A stretch of DNA of 64,000 nt from CAJBVG01 sp943372995. Its GTDB lineage: Bacteria > Bacteroidota > Bacteroidia > Sphingobacteriales > Sphingobacteriaceae. A model generated the notes under the pieces. The model was given only the letters and a program-made list of their open reading frames with translations, was not told where the DNA came from and did no database searches. The stretch is taken from positions 310,001 through 374,000 of the forward strand of contig CALSAQ010000001.1 in assembly GCA_943372995.1 (NCBI GenBank). Direction: 5' to 3'. A program made the position numbers and the translations under genes. This document shows, piece by piece, positions 42,658 through 51,016 of this stretch; within the stretch, counting starts at the first letter, position 1; each line of letters opens with the position of its first letter.

Positions 42658-43755
42658 ATGGCATTACAGTGTGGAATAGTAGGATTACCAAATGTTGGGA
42701 AGTCTACTTTATTTAATTGTTTATCAAATGCAAAAGCTCAAGCAGCTAATTTTCCTTTTTGTACTATAGAACCTAATGTGGGTGTAATTACAGTTCCTGA
42801 CGAACGTTTAAGTAAACTAGCAGAACTCGTAAATCCTCAGAGAATAGTGCCTAATACAATAGAGATTGTTGATATTGCTGGATTAGTAAAAGGTGCAAGT
42901 AAAGGTGAAGGTTTGGGAAATCAATTCTTAGGAAATATAAGAACTACCAATGCCATAATACATGTATTGAGATGTTTTGATGATCCTAACGTAGTACATG
43001 TCGACGGTTCAGTAGATCCTATACGCGATAAAGAAATTATTGATACAGAACTTCAGTTGAAAGATTTGGATTCTGTTGAAAAGAAAATGACTAAAGTAGA
43101 GAAATCTGCAAAAACGGGTGATAAAGATGCTAAGAAAGCCTTTGAAGTATTAAGCCTGGTTAAAGATGCATTGCTTTCTGGCCAATCGGCTAGAACAGTT
43201 AATCTCGATGAAAAAGACTTAGAGCATATCAACGATTTACAATTGCTTACTTTAAAACCTGTATTATACGTGTGTAATGTTGATGAGAAATCTATATTAA
43301 CTGGAAACGAATACGTAAATAAGGTTAAAGAGAAAGTTAAAAATGAAAATGCTCAAGTATTAATTATATCTGCGGCTATTGAAGCAGATATTGCACAACT
43401 AGAAAGCTTCGACGAACGTAAGATGTTTCTAGATGATTTAGGATTAACTGAATCGGGTGTTAGCAAACTAATTATTGCTGCTTATTCGTTATTAAATTTA
43501 GCGACTTATTTTACAGCTGGAGTACAAGAAGTGAGAGCATGGACGATTACCAAAGGTATGACAGCTCCACAAGCAGCTGGTGTAATACATACTGATTTTG
43601 AAAAAGGTTTTATTAGAGCAGAGGTAATTAAATATAACGATTTTATCACACTAGGTTCTGAAGCTGCATGTAAAGAAGCAGGTAAATTAGGTGTTGAAGG
43701 AAAAACGTATGTGGTGGAAGATGGAGATATTATGCATTTTAGATTTAACGTATAA
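42658..43755 (+). CDS. ychF: Redox-regulated ATPase YchF
   Basis: A 365-residue Obg-family P-loop protein that prefers ATP over GTP. The P-loop is GLPNVGKSTLFN at about 8-19, followed by DIAGLVKGASKGEGLGNQFL (switch II) and the NKxD-equivalent region YVCNVDE. The C-terminal TGS/DUF933 region includes LNLATYFTAGVQEVRAW and FIRAEVI. It binds ribosomes and is linked to stress responses. The downstream SRPBCC gene starts 2 bp after its stop. Confidence 0.96.
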   Translation: MALQCGIVGLPNVGKSTLFNCLSNAKAQAANFPFCTIEPNVGVITVPDERLSKLAELVNPQRIVPNTIEIVDIAGLVKGASKGEGLGNQFLGNIRTTNAIIHVLRCFDDPNVVHVDGSVDPIRDKEIIDTELQLKDLDSVEKKMTKVEKSAKTGDKDAKKAFEVLSLVKDALLSGQSARTVNLDEKDLEHINDLQLLTLKPVLYVCNVDEKSILTGNEYVNKVKEKVKNENAQVLIISAAIEADIAQLESFDERKMFLDDLGLTESGVSKLIIAAYSLLNLATYFTAGVQEVRAWTITKGMTAPQAAGVIHTDFEKGFIRAEVIKYNDFITLGSEAACKEAGKLGVEGKTYVVEDGDIMHFRFNV

Positions 43756-43757
43756 AA

Positions 43758-44180
43758 ATGATGAACGAAAGATTTTTGTCGACTTATGTAACTGAAATAA
43801 GTGCTAGTCCAGATCAAGTATGGAAAGCATTAACAGATGCATCAATGGTTAAACAGTATTTTTTTGGTACCGAATTAAAAACTACTTGGGAAGTTGGTAC
43901 TCCTATAATTTTTTCGGGAGAGTATGAAGGTCAGGCCTATGTTGATAAAGGAACTGTGCTCGAATACAAGGAAAATGAATTCTTGAGCTATAATTATTTG
44001 AGTTCATGGACCGATTTACCTGATTCTGAAGAAAACTACTTAATCATATCTTATAAAGTAGAACCTATTGCAACAGGTACAAAATTAACCATTACACAAA
44101 CCAATTACGATGCCGAAAAAGCACAACATTCTGAAAGTAGTTGGGGTTCTATAATGGATGAAATGAAAAAATTGCTGTAA
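43758..44180 (+). CDS. SRPBCC (AHSA1-type) domain protein
   Basis: A 140-residue single-domain START-like protein. It opens with the AHSA1-type ISASPDQVWKALTDASMVKQYF strand-helix (quoted in part), and continues with the beta-strand blocks GTPIIFSGEYEG, LSYNYLSSW and GTKLTITQTNY, ending in a long helix. Such proteins bind hydrophobic ligands or co-chaperone-like partners. The ligand is unknown. The start may be the second methionine (43761). It lies between ychF and the pentapeptide gene with gaps of 2 and 4 bp. Confidence 0.85.
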   Translation: MMNERFLSTYVTEISASPDQVWKALTDASMVKQYFFGTELKTTWEVGTPIIFSGEYEGQAYVDKGTVLEYKENEFLSYNYLSSWTDLPDSEENYLIISYKVEPIATGTKLTITQTNYDAEKAQHSESSWGSIMDEMKKLL

Positions 44181-44184
44181 AACA

Positions 44185-44757
44185 ATGGACGAAAGCTTCG
44201 ACGGAATTACATTCTCTAAAGTAAACTACTCAATTAGTCCCATAAAGAAAGGTATTTATGAGTATTGTACTTTTGAAGAATGTGATTTCTCTGAGCAAGA
44301 CCTCTCCTCTATCATTTTTACCGACTGTACTTTTATATCATGTAATCTGAGTGTAGCTAAACTTATTAATACAGGGCTACAAAACATTACATTTAAACAA
44401 TGCAAGTTGTTAGGTCTGCATTTCGATAAGTGTAAAGCTTTAGGATTATCTTTCTCTTTTGAAGATTGCAATTTGAATCATTGCAGTTTTTATCAATTAA
44501 AAATACCCAAAACATCTTTCAAGAATTGTCAATTAAATGAAGTCGATTTCTCGAATTGCGACCTTAACCAAAGTGTATTCGACAACTGTGATTTGCTAAA
44601 TGCTACTTTTGATCAGAGTAATTTAGAAAAATCGAATTTTACCTCCTCATATCATTACAGAATAGACCCAGACCAAAATAGAATAAAGAAAGCTCGTTTT
44701 TCAAATAATGGTCTCATGGGTTTATTAGACAAATACGACATTATTATAGAGAACTAA
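44185..44757 (+). CDS. Pentapeptide-repeat protein (Qnr/McbG-like)
   Basis: A 190-residue right-handed quadrilateral beta-helix protein. Repeats of the A(D/N)LXX type cover about 20-160 (for example CTFEECDFSEQDLSS, NCQLNEVDFSNCDLNQSVF), with one irregular break near GLSFSFEDCNL. The C-terminal segment RIDPDQNRIKKARFS resembles that of Qnr-like proteins. Some relatives mimic DNA and protect gyrase from quinolones or microcin; others have no known role, so resistance cannot be claimed. Confidence 0.85.
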   Translation: MDESFDGITFSKVNYSISPIKKGIYEYCTFEECDFSEQDLSSIIFTDCTFISCNLSVAKLINTGLQNITFKQCKLLGLHFDKCKALGLSFSFEDCNLNHCSFYQLKIPKTSFKNCQLNEVDFSNCDLNQSVFDNCDLLNATFDQSNLEKSNFTSSYHYRIDPDQNRIKKARFSNNGLMGLLDKYDIIIEN

Positions 44758-44818
44758 CAACATTTCTTTTAGTTCTGGTTTTTAGCTACTTTTAGTATAG
44801 TATTTAAAATCAGTAGAA

Positions 44819-45244
44819 ATGGAAAAAGAAATATACCCATGCCTTTGGTTCGATGGACAAGCTGAGCAAGCAGCAAATTACTATTGTTCCATCTTTAAAA
44901 ATTCGCAAATAGATTCAGTAAATCCTATAGTAACGATGTTTAAACTCAATGGTAAGCAGTTTATGGCATTAAATGGTGGACCTAAGTTTAAGTTCAACGA
45001 GTCGGTATCTTTTGTTATTAATTGCGATACACAAGAAGAAATAGATCATTATTGGAATAGTTTTACCGCAAATGGCGGAGAGGAAAGTCTGTGTGGTTGG
45101 TGTAAAGACAAGTATGGGGTATCGTGGCAAGTTGTACCAAGCATTTTGGGTAAACTTATGGGAGACCCAGAAAAAGGACCTAAGGTAATTGATGCCTTTT
45201 TGAAAATGAAGAAGTTTGATATTGCAACTTTGTTAAGTGTATAA
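44819..45244 (+). CDS. VOC family protein (PhnB-like)
   Basis: A 141-residue vicinal-oxygen-chelate fold protein of the PhnB/3-demethylubiquinone methyltransferase-like group. Seen: YPCLWFDGQAEQAANYYCSIF, FKLNGKQFMALNGGP, SFVINCDTQEEIDHYW and DKYGVSWQVVP. The fold usually holds a divalent metal, but members have very diverse activities and the name methyltransferase is misleading for most of them. Its stop lies 1 bp from the stop of the convergent gspF-like gene. Confidence 0.88.
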   Translation: MEKEIYPCLWFDGQAEQAANYYCSIFKNSQIDSVNPIVTMFKLNGKQFMALNGGPKFKFNESVSFVINCDTQEEIDHYWNSFTANGGEESLCGWCKDKYGVSWQVVPSILGKLMGDPEKGPKVIDAFLKMKKFDIATLLSV

Positions 45245-45245
45245 A

Positions 45246-46373
45246 CTATAATACACTACTTAACTGGAATAATGGTAAATACATAGCAATTAATATTACT
45301 CCAACTATTAAACCAAGGAAAATAATAATGAATGGTTCGAGTAAACTGCTCATTACAGATGTTTGGTGCTCAACTTCATCAGTGTATTGAATAGCTATTT
45401 TTTCGAAAAAATAGTCTAATTTATTTACCTCCTCGCCCACCTTTATTAAAGAAACCATTTGTTTGGGGTAAAAATTAAATTTTGACAGACTTATATTTAA
45501 TGGTATACCTTGAAGTATATCTTGTTCAATTTGAGAAAGTGTTACTTCAATCGGATAATATTCAATCATATTCTTAACTAATTCAATGGCTCTTAATATT
45601 GGGATTTTTGAACCAAGTAAAAGTTTCATTGAATTTGCAAAACGTGTTAAGTAGATTTTCTGAACAATTTGCCCTATGATGGGTATCTTTAATATAAAAT
45701 GAGTACTTATTTTTCTAAATAGTGTTTTTTTTCTTTGAGAATATAATAGGTAAACAAATGAAACTATTATGATAAACAATAAATAAAAATATGATGATAT
45801 GAAATTGGATAGTTTTAAGATCACTTTTGTAATAAATGGTAAATTCCCTCCAAAACGTAAAAATATATCTGCAAACATTGGCACAATAAAATTTAACATA
45901 AAAAATATTGCAGCAAATGAAGTAATAAAAACAATGGCAGGATAAGTTAAAGCACTTATTATCTGGCGACGTTGTTTGATTTGACTTTTATAAAAAATTG
46001 ATAATTCTTTTAAAACTACAGTAAGTTTTCCACTCTCTTCACCAATATTGATACTGTTTATTTCATAATTGCTAAATGATTTGATTTCACTTAAAGATTC
46101 AGAAAGTGAACTTCCAGCTATTAATTTATCTTTTATTGATACTAATAAATTCTTTATGTTAATGTTTTTTTGTTCATCAATAATTATCTCCATGCTAGAT
46201 TTTATATCCACACCGGCTTCGAGTAAAACACTTAATTGATTATAGAAAAGTTCTTTATGCTTTGATTTAAATGTATTTTTTACAAGTTTACGCTCTTTGT
46301 TTAAAAATAGTACAAAACCCTTAATAAGGGAGTTGCTTTTTTGGGGGTAATATGGTGTGGCTGGTACTTTCAA
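45246..46373 (-). CDS. Type II secretion/type IV pilus inner-membrane platform (GspF/PilC-like)
   Basis: A 375-residue polytopic protein, the platform on which pseudopilins are assembled. Two repeated T2SSF domains are seen: about 50-170 (LSVLLEAGVDIKSSMEII, NIGEESGKLTVVLKEL) and about 245-370 (SMKLLLGSKIPILRAIEL, KVGEEVNKLDYFFEKIA), with membrane helices near 140-165, 190-212 and 345-368. The V-G-E-E and G-V-D pairs are signatures. It is the last gene of the 12-gene secretion set, 10 bp from the gspJ-like gene. No PilT retraction ATPase gene is in the window. Confidence 0.92.
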   Translation of the reverse strand: MKVPATPYYPQKSNSLIKGFVLFLNKERKLVKNTFKSKHKELFYNQLSVLLEAGVDIKSSMEIIIDEQKNINIKNLLVSIKDKLIAGSSLSESLSEIKSFSNYEINSINIGEESGKLTVVLKELSIFYKSQIKQRRQIISALTYPAIVFITSFAAIFFMLNFIVPMFADIFLRFGGNLPFITKVILKLSNFISSYFYLLFIIIVSFVYLLYSQRKKTLFRKISTHFILKIPIIGQIVQKIYLTRFANSMKLLLGSKIPILRAIELVKNMIEYYPIEVTLSQIEQDILQGIPLNISLSKFNFYPKQMVSLIKVGEEVNKLDYFFEKIAIQYTDEVEHQTSVMSSLLEPFIIIFLGLIVGVILIAMYLPLFQLSSVL

Positions 46374-46383
46374 AGTATAAAGT

Positions 46384-46866
46384 TTATAAGTGATTTATTT
46401 TAAATAATTGTTCAATAGAATATTCCTTATAAAAGAATACACCAATTGTATCATTTGTATTTATAATATCAATATTAATAGATTTAATTATTGTATCAGT
46501 TATAGTGCTTTCAGGAATAACATTAAAATCAACAATATTTGCCCTTACAAAGAATGTATCATACCCATTTTTGTTATTGTTTTCATATAAAACGAAATTA
46601 TCATAGAAAGAAAAACGTATTGTATTATTTTCTTCACTACATTCAATAATATCATCATGTATTTTTATTACATCTGAGTTGTCTAGCGTTTTATATATCA
46701 CATTTTTAAAAAGAATATTTTCAGTAAGTTCAGAGTTTCTTTTCATAAAATTATAAACTTGATTTTCGATTATCTGATAACTTTTATAAGAAACTGATAT
46801 GATAATTACACTAATCAACATTACAACAATTAATTCCATAACAGTAAAAGCTTTGAGCTTATTCAT
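46384..46866 (-). CDS. Minor pseudopilin (GspJ-like position)
   Basis: A 160-residue protein with a type IV prepilin leader. The N terminus MNKLKAFTVMELIVVML has the processing site after Ala6 and Glu11 at mature position +5, then a hydrophobic helix (about 7-30). The body is a small alpha-beta domain. The residue before the cleavage site is Ala instead of the more common Gly. Position next to gspF and overlap (8 bp) with the gspI-like gene suggest the J component. Asn/Ile-rich and low GC. Confidence 0.8.
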   Translation of the reverse strand: MNKLKAFTVMELIVVMLISVIIISVSYKSYQIIENQVYNFMKRNSELTENILFKNVIYKTLDNSDVIKIHDDIIECSEENNTIRFSFYDNFVLYENNNKNGYDTFFVRANIVDFNVIPESTITDTIIKSINIDIINTNDTIGVFFYKEYSIEQLFKINHL

Positions 46867-47203
46867 ATTTTAATATTCTTTGTTCAGAAATAATTTTAGT
46901 ATAATTTAAATCGTAAACTGTTATTCTTACCTGCATTATATTTTTAATTCCTTTATAGGGTATAACTTCCTTTTCTATAATATTTTCTGTGTCTTTAAAT
47001 ACTTCGTTAAAAAATGTTTTGTTGTGAATTGTTTTAATATAAAGTGTATTAATTTTCTTCTCTGCTTCATGATTACTGTAACCTATAGTATATTTATTAA
47101 TATTGATAATCAATGCAATAGCTATGGAAAAAATAACCATTAATATGGTTAATGAAATCACAGCCTCTAAAAGAGTTGAGCCTTTAATTTTAGTAGTTAA
47201 CAT
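46859..47203 (-). CDS. Minor pseudopilin (GspI-like position)
   Basis: A 114-residue prepilin-like protein. The leader MLTTKIKG is followed by STLLEAVISLTILMVIFS, with cleavage after Gly8 and Glu13 at +5. The S/T-L-L-E-[AV] start is typical of GspI/PilV minor pseudopilins. It overlaps the gspJ-like gene by 8 bp and the K-like gene by 14 bp. Short for the class, and without cysteines, but the frame is complete. Confidence 0.8.
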   Translation of the reverse strand: MLTTKIKGSTLLEAVISLTILMVIFSIAIALIININKYTIGYSNHEAEKKINTLYIKTIHNKTFFNEVFKDTENIIEKEVIPYKGIKNIMQVRITVYDLNYTKIISEQRILKYE

Positions 47204-48452
47204 ATTTTACAATAGCCTGCTCATTTTTACTTTTTGTGCTAAATATCCCAGCGTTTATGAAATATTTAGGTAAATCATAATAGTCTATTTTCGCATTTAA
47301 TACATAATTATCATATACAGAACTTATTGTTCTTAAAATAAATTTATTACATGTAATACTACCTACTATAGAACCTTTTATATCAACAAATTGATCAGTA
47401 TAAACAAGACCTCTAACTATTGCATTTTTTGCAATATTAATGGAAGAAAATACATAAGGATCTGCACTATTATTCAAAAGAATTACATAACCATTTATCA
47501 CTGAATTATCTTCTATGTTTATTATTGTACTTTTTTCAGTTTTAGAATCTAAATACAGAGCAGTTGGGTAGTTGAAATTACAATCATTAGAAACAATAAT
47601 ACTATCTGTTGCAAATATTTGTAAATTACCAGAACAATTAGAATTAATTTTTACAACAGGTGCAATAATTATAACATCTTCCAAATAAGATTGCTTTGTA
47701 ATTTCAACACACTTTTCAGATTTTATAATTATTCTTCCGATAATACTGTCTTCATTCAGTATAATTTTATTTATTGAATACATCAAAAGGTTCTCATTAT
47801 GAAAAGAGTTTTTGTATTTATTAATGGTGTGTATATCTACAGTAGTATTCTCGTTTACATCCATTATACATTTATTTATTTTATCTTTTAAAGAGCTTGA
47901 AAAACTAGGATAAAACGTGTTATTTAACTTTATTTCATTATCATTCGGAATAGTCCCAGTAAATTCATTTTTATCAAAATAGCTTGTTTTTATACCAGCT
48001 TCCGACAAATAACATGTCCCTTTGATAATAGTATTCCCTAATAATGTTAAAGGTCTGCTATTACTATATAAATAAATAGCATATGGGGGGGTGTTTTGTT
48101 TTATTCCAGTTTGAATTATTATATTTTTTTTAAAATTATTGTATCGTGCAGATATTTCATAATTAGTAAACAATCCCCAATCTGTTTTTTTTACAAACAC
48201 AGAATCGCTATTGTTATCATATAAATCAATATTATTAATAGAGTCGTTAAATACCAGATTAGAATCTAATAATAGAACAACAGTTGAATTAATATTATTT
48301 AGTAAACGTTTCTCTATTAACAATTTATTTGTACTAGTTCTGTAATAATATACCAATACAATTAAAGAGGTGCTAAATACACCAATAATAAGAGTGATGA
48401 GAATTGATAAGAATATAGTCCCCGATTTATATGTCTTGGTAAAAATCATCAA
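47190..48452 (-). CDS. Pseudopilin-like protein with beta-helix domain (GspK/PilX-like position)
   Basis: A 420-residue protein. Its N terminus (TKTYKSG then TIFLSILITLIIGVFSTSL) looks like a prepilin with a possible site after Gly11 and Ser, not Glu, at +5, as GspK proteins also lack Glu5. After a helix of about 40 residues comes a region (about 130-380) made of short beta-strand repeats such as LLGNTIIKGTCYLSEAG, SIIGRIIIKSEKCVEIT, NIAKNAIVRGLVYTD and GSIVGSITCNKF, which resembles bactofilin-type or other right-handed beta-helices. Classical GspK has a different domain. This gene is unusually A/T-rich (12 G/C in 47281-47340). The likely role is pilus-tip or cargo-contacting pseudopilin, by position only. 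Confidence 0.65.
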   Translation of the reverse strand: MMIFTKTYKSGTIFLSILITLIIGVFSTSLIVLVYYYRTSTNKLLIEKRLLNNINSTVVLLLDSNLVFNDSINNIDLYDNNSDSVFVKKTDWGLFTNYEISARYNNFKKNIIIQTGIKQNTPPYAIYLYSNSRPLTLLGNTIIKGTCYLSEAGIKTSYFDKNEFTGTIPNDNEIKLNNTFYPSFSSSLKDKINKCIMDVNENTTVDIHTINKYKNSFHNENLLMYSINKIILNEDSIIGRIIIKSEKCVEITKQSYLEDVIIIAPVVKINSNCSGNLQIFATDSIIVSNDCNFNYPTALYLDSKTEKSTIINIEDNSVINGYVILLNNSADPYVFSSINIAKNAIVRGLVYTDQFVDIKGSIVGSITCNKFILRTISSVYDNYVLNAKIDYYDLPKYFINAGIFSTKSKNEQAIVKYVNY

Positions 48453-48462
48453 TTCTTATATA

Positions 48463-49113
48463 TTAAATTGTTTTTAAATTCTCTGGTTTTACGTTAGGTA
48501 CAATTGGTTCTTCTTTTTTATCTATATTTTCATCAGGTTTTTTCTTCTTGATTTTATAAATTTTAATGTTTTTAAAGGGGTCGGATTTTTCTACAATTTG
48601 TACACCATTTTTATATTTTATTACACTAGTAGTATCATTTGTTATTATTTTAACTGTGCCGTTAAGTAAACCTTTTTTATACGCACCTTCTTTATTCATT
48701 TTTCCTTTGTCGGAATATTGAATAAATTTTCCATGTAATTTGCCCGACTTCCAATTGTATATTTCTTTTATTTCACCATTTTCATACCATTCTACCCATT
48801 CCCCATTCTTCAGTCCTAAATTAAAACTCCCTTTGCTTTTTAGGTTTTTCGATAAGTAATAATCGCTATATAGCCCATGTAATAACTTCCCTTCGTAACC
48901 CCCTTTAGTTTTTAATACTTCATTTGCCTTTAACCAATAATAGTATAAATTAATATCTACATTAGTTGAGCAGTTCTTGCAGACATAAAACTGCATGTTA
49001 TAATCTGTTTTGTTTATAATTATTCGTTCGATATTTACATCTAAGTTTTCTTGACCATAACATATCGGTGTGTATAGAATAAAGTAAATAATAATAATAA
49101 TAAAATTTCTCAT
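48463..49113 (-). CDS. Exported MORN-repeat (YwqK-like) protein
   Basis: A 216-residue protein with a signal peptide (IIIIYFILYTPICYG) and four MORN-type repeats at about 90-165 (SFNLGLKNGEWVEWYENG, NWKSGKLHGKFIQYSDKG, AYKKGLLNGTVKI). The C-terminal tail is Lys/Pro rich. Databases often name such proteins YwqK-family antitoxin; there is no toxin partner here and the signal peptide makes that label wrong for this gene. It lies inside the secretion operon with gaps of 10 and 3 bp, so it is probably a periplasmic accessory of the apparatus, but no homologue is known to me in T2SS or type IV pili. Confidence 0.75.
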   Translation of the reverse strand: MRNFIIIIIYFILYTPICYGQENLDVNIERIIINKTDYNMQFYVCKNCSTNVDINLYYYWLKANEVLKTKGGYEGKLLHGLYSDYYLSKNLKSKGSFNLGLKNGEWVEWYENGEIKEIYNWKSGKLHGKFIQYSDKGKMNKEGAYKKGLLNGTVKIITNDTTSVIKYKNGVQIVEKSDPFKNIKIYKIKKKKPDENIDKKEEPIVPNVKPENLKTI

Positions 49114-49116
49114 GTA

Positions 49117-49572
49117 TTATCTTTTTAATATAATGTTTTGTCCACTTACTCTTATCAATGTAGAATCTTTATAATGCTTTAAAAATGTCATTTGATTAAA
49201 AGTTTCACCTTCTTTAATAAGGTATTCTTGACCGTGAAAATTAATTATTGCAATTTTATTTTTACCATTAGTAATCAATCCATTAAATACCATACCATCT
49301 AAATTTATTTTATTTTCCACTTTACTTGTTTTCCTTACAACAACTTTCTTTGTTGTAGTCTGATGAAATATTTTACCAAGAAAGGGATCTCTATAATTTA
49401 ATTTGAGTGTATAGTTTTTTATGTTATCGTTTTTTATAGTATATGTATTAGTTTGGTCTATTTTTGAAAATTTTTTTTCATCAGAAAGACTTGTAAAAAA
49501 TCTATACCCTATTATTCCCCAAATAATAAGCACTGATAAAATTAGCAAATATGTAATTTTTGTATTTTTCAT
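49117..49572 (-). CDS. GspC/PilP-like periplasmic linker protein
   Basis: A 151-residue bitopic protein: a short cytoplasmic N terminus, one membrane helix (about 8-26), a linker with YRDPFLG at 60-66, then a small beta-domain (about 90-150; LDGMVFNGLITNGKNKIAI, GQEYLIKEGETF). The RDPF motif before the C-terminal domain is typical of PilP, and the overall layout of GspC, whose homology region contacts the secretin N0 domain. It overlaps the FN3 lipoprotein gene by 4 bp. Confidence 0.75.
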   Translation of the reverse strand: MKNTKITYLLILSVLIIWGIIGYRFFTSLSDEKKFSKIDQTNTYTIKNDNIKNYTLKLNYRDPFLGKIFHQTTTKKVVVRKTSKVENKINLDGMVFNGLITNGKNKIAIINFHGQEYLIKEGETFNQMTFLKHYKDSTLIRVSGQNIILKR

Positions 49573-50516
49573 TTTACTGTAAAAGACCTATATGAACTAT
49601 AATCACTTTTATTTCCAGCCTTATCATAAGCACGTACCCTCCAATAAATTTTTCCGTTGTTAAGATTAGCATTTATTGTATAGAAAGAGTTTGTGATTTT
49701 TTTAGGATAAGTATTGTCATATAATGAAGTTGAATCTTGTTTATACAAATACAATTCATATTCATCAGCATCAACAATGTCGGTCCATTCTAAAAATATA
49801 GGAGAATTTACTTGAGAGTTATTTAGAGGTAAAACTAATTGTGGAGTATTAGGTTTCTGTTTGTCGACAGTAAAATATGCTACATCTGACCATTTTGAAT
49901 ACTCTCCCTCAGATTCAGCTCTAACTCTCCATTGATATTGTTTCTCATTGTTTAAAATGATACTACTTGAAGGGCTAGTTAATAATTCATTGTATATTAA
50001 ATTGTTTTCATTAATAAATCCAGTTGTGTCAATTTGAAGTCTGTACTCATTAGCGCCATATAGCTCATACCAAGAAAAAAATATTTGAGATGAATTTGTA
50101 TTCAAATTTGAGACAGGAGATAATAATATTACTTTTTGTATGGTAATAGTAGTTGTGTCTATTTCAAATGTATGTGTGGTAAACGGTGTATGTGAACTCC
50201 CATTTTCGGCTCTAACCCTAAGTTGATACTTTCCAGGCTCTAGTACACAGTTAAATTGTGTTGATTTTATTGTACTATCTAAGATAAATTTATCAACAAC
50301 ATTAAATGACCCTTTAACAACTTCTAACTTATAATGAGTAGCAAACTCAACTTCAGACCACCAAAAGTTTTGTTCATAATATTTTAATTTGGAGTCGTTG
50401 CTTGGATATATGATACTAATTGTTTTATCCTCAATAGATTGTTCTATAATATCTGAACAAGAACTAAGTATAACAAGGATAAATATAAAATATATATTAG
50501 ATAGTGCTTTTAACAT
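49569..50516 (-). CDS. FN3-like repeat lipoprotein inside the secretion operon
   Basis: A 315-residue lipoprotein; the lipobox is ILSSC (about Cys20). Three fibronectin type III-like repeats of about 95 residues follow (34-120, 128-218, 224-315), each with the pattern of W at the start of a strand, A-x-x-Y-x-L-x-[VLI] and [WQ]-R-V-R-A (YQLRVRAENG, YQWRVRAESEG, IYWRVRAYDKAG). It is not a known core T2SS or pilus part; a pilotin, peptidoglycan/envelope link or surface adhesin are options. It overlaps the PilO/GspM-like gene by 20 bp. Confidence 0.75.
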   Translation of the reverse strand: MLKALSNIYFIFILVILSSCSDIIEQSIEDKTISIIYPSNDSKLKYYEQNFWWSEVEFATHYKLEVVKGSFNVVDKFILDSTIKSTQFNCVLEPGKYQLRVRAENGSSHTPFTTHTFEIDTTTITIQKVILLSPVSNLNTNSSQIFFSWYELYGANEYRLQIDTTGFINENNLIYNELLTSPSSSIILNNEKQYQWRVRAESEGEYSKWSDVAYFTVDKQKPNTPQLVLPLNNSQVNSPIFLEWTDIVDADEYELYLYKQDSTSLYDNTYPKKITNSFYTINANLNNGKIYWRVRAYDKAGNKSDYSSYRSFTVK

Positions 50517-51012
50517 TTTGAATATAAATAGTTAATACAAGTGTGTTTTTATTTTTTATTCGATTAAAATAGGTTTGAAAACTTGCCGATGATACCCTTC
50601 CTATTTTACTATTTTCAAAATCGTTTAGCAATTTTAAAAGATTAATAAATTGCCCTTCTACTATCACTCTATTTGTGCGTACTCTGTATCCATTTAATTC
50701 AGAATCTTCATACAAGGGTACGTCTTTTAAAACAACATTATTTTTTTTACAAAGATTACCTGTAACTGATAACAATAGATTTCCACTTGTTAAAGAATCT
50801 ATTGAGTAACTTAATATAGAGGCCCTCAACTGCTCTTCTTCATTTTTGATGTTTATTTGTTCCAATGGATTCAATTCAATTGAAACATGTTCTACCATCT
50901 CAATGTTATCTTTATATAAATTGATAGTTGACCTTATTGCTAAATAATATATTACAAATAACGCTAATAAAAATCCTATTCCCAGGTAGAGTGTCTTCCT
51001 TTTATAAATCAT
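50497..51012 (-). CDS. PilO/GspM-like inner-membrane protein
   Basis: A 171-residue bitopic protein with one N-terminal helix (about 8-28, LYLGIGFLLALFVIYYLAI), a short coiled coil, and a periplasmic ferredoxin-like domain (about 85-170, VIVEGQFINLLKLLNDFEN). The last part matches the PilO pattern of a strand, then G-x-[FY]-x2-[LI]-x2-[FL]-L-x2-[FL]-E. It stands next to the GspL/PilMN-like gene (4-bp gap), as GspM and PilO do. Confidence 0.7.
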   Translation of the reverse strand: MIYKRKTLYLGIGFLLALFVIYYLAIRSTINLYKDNIEMVEHVSIELNPLEQINIKNEEEQLRASILSYSIDSLTSGNLLLSVTGNLCKKNNVVLKDVPLYEDSELNGYRVRTNRVIVEGQFINLLKLLNDFENSKIGRVSSASFQTYFNRIKNKNTLVLTIYIQNVKSTI

Positions 51013-51016
51013 GTCG

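Noticed and set aside
48463..49113. Toxin-antitoxin antitoxin (YwqK name)
   Set aside because: The name comes from MORN repeats only; the protein has a signal peptide and no toxin partner.
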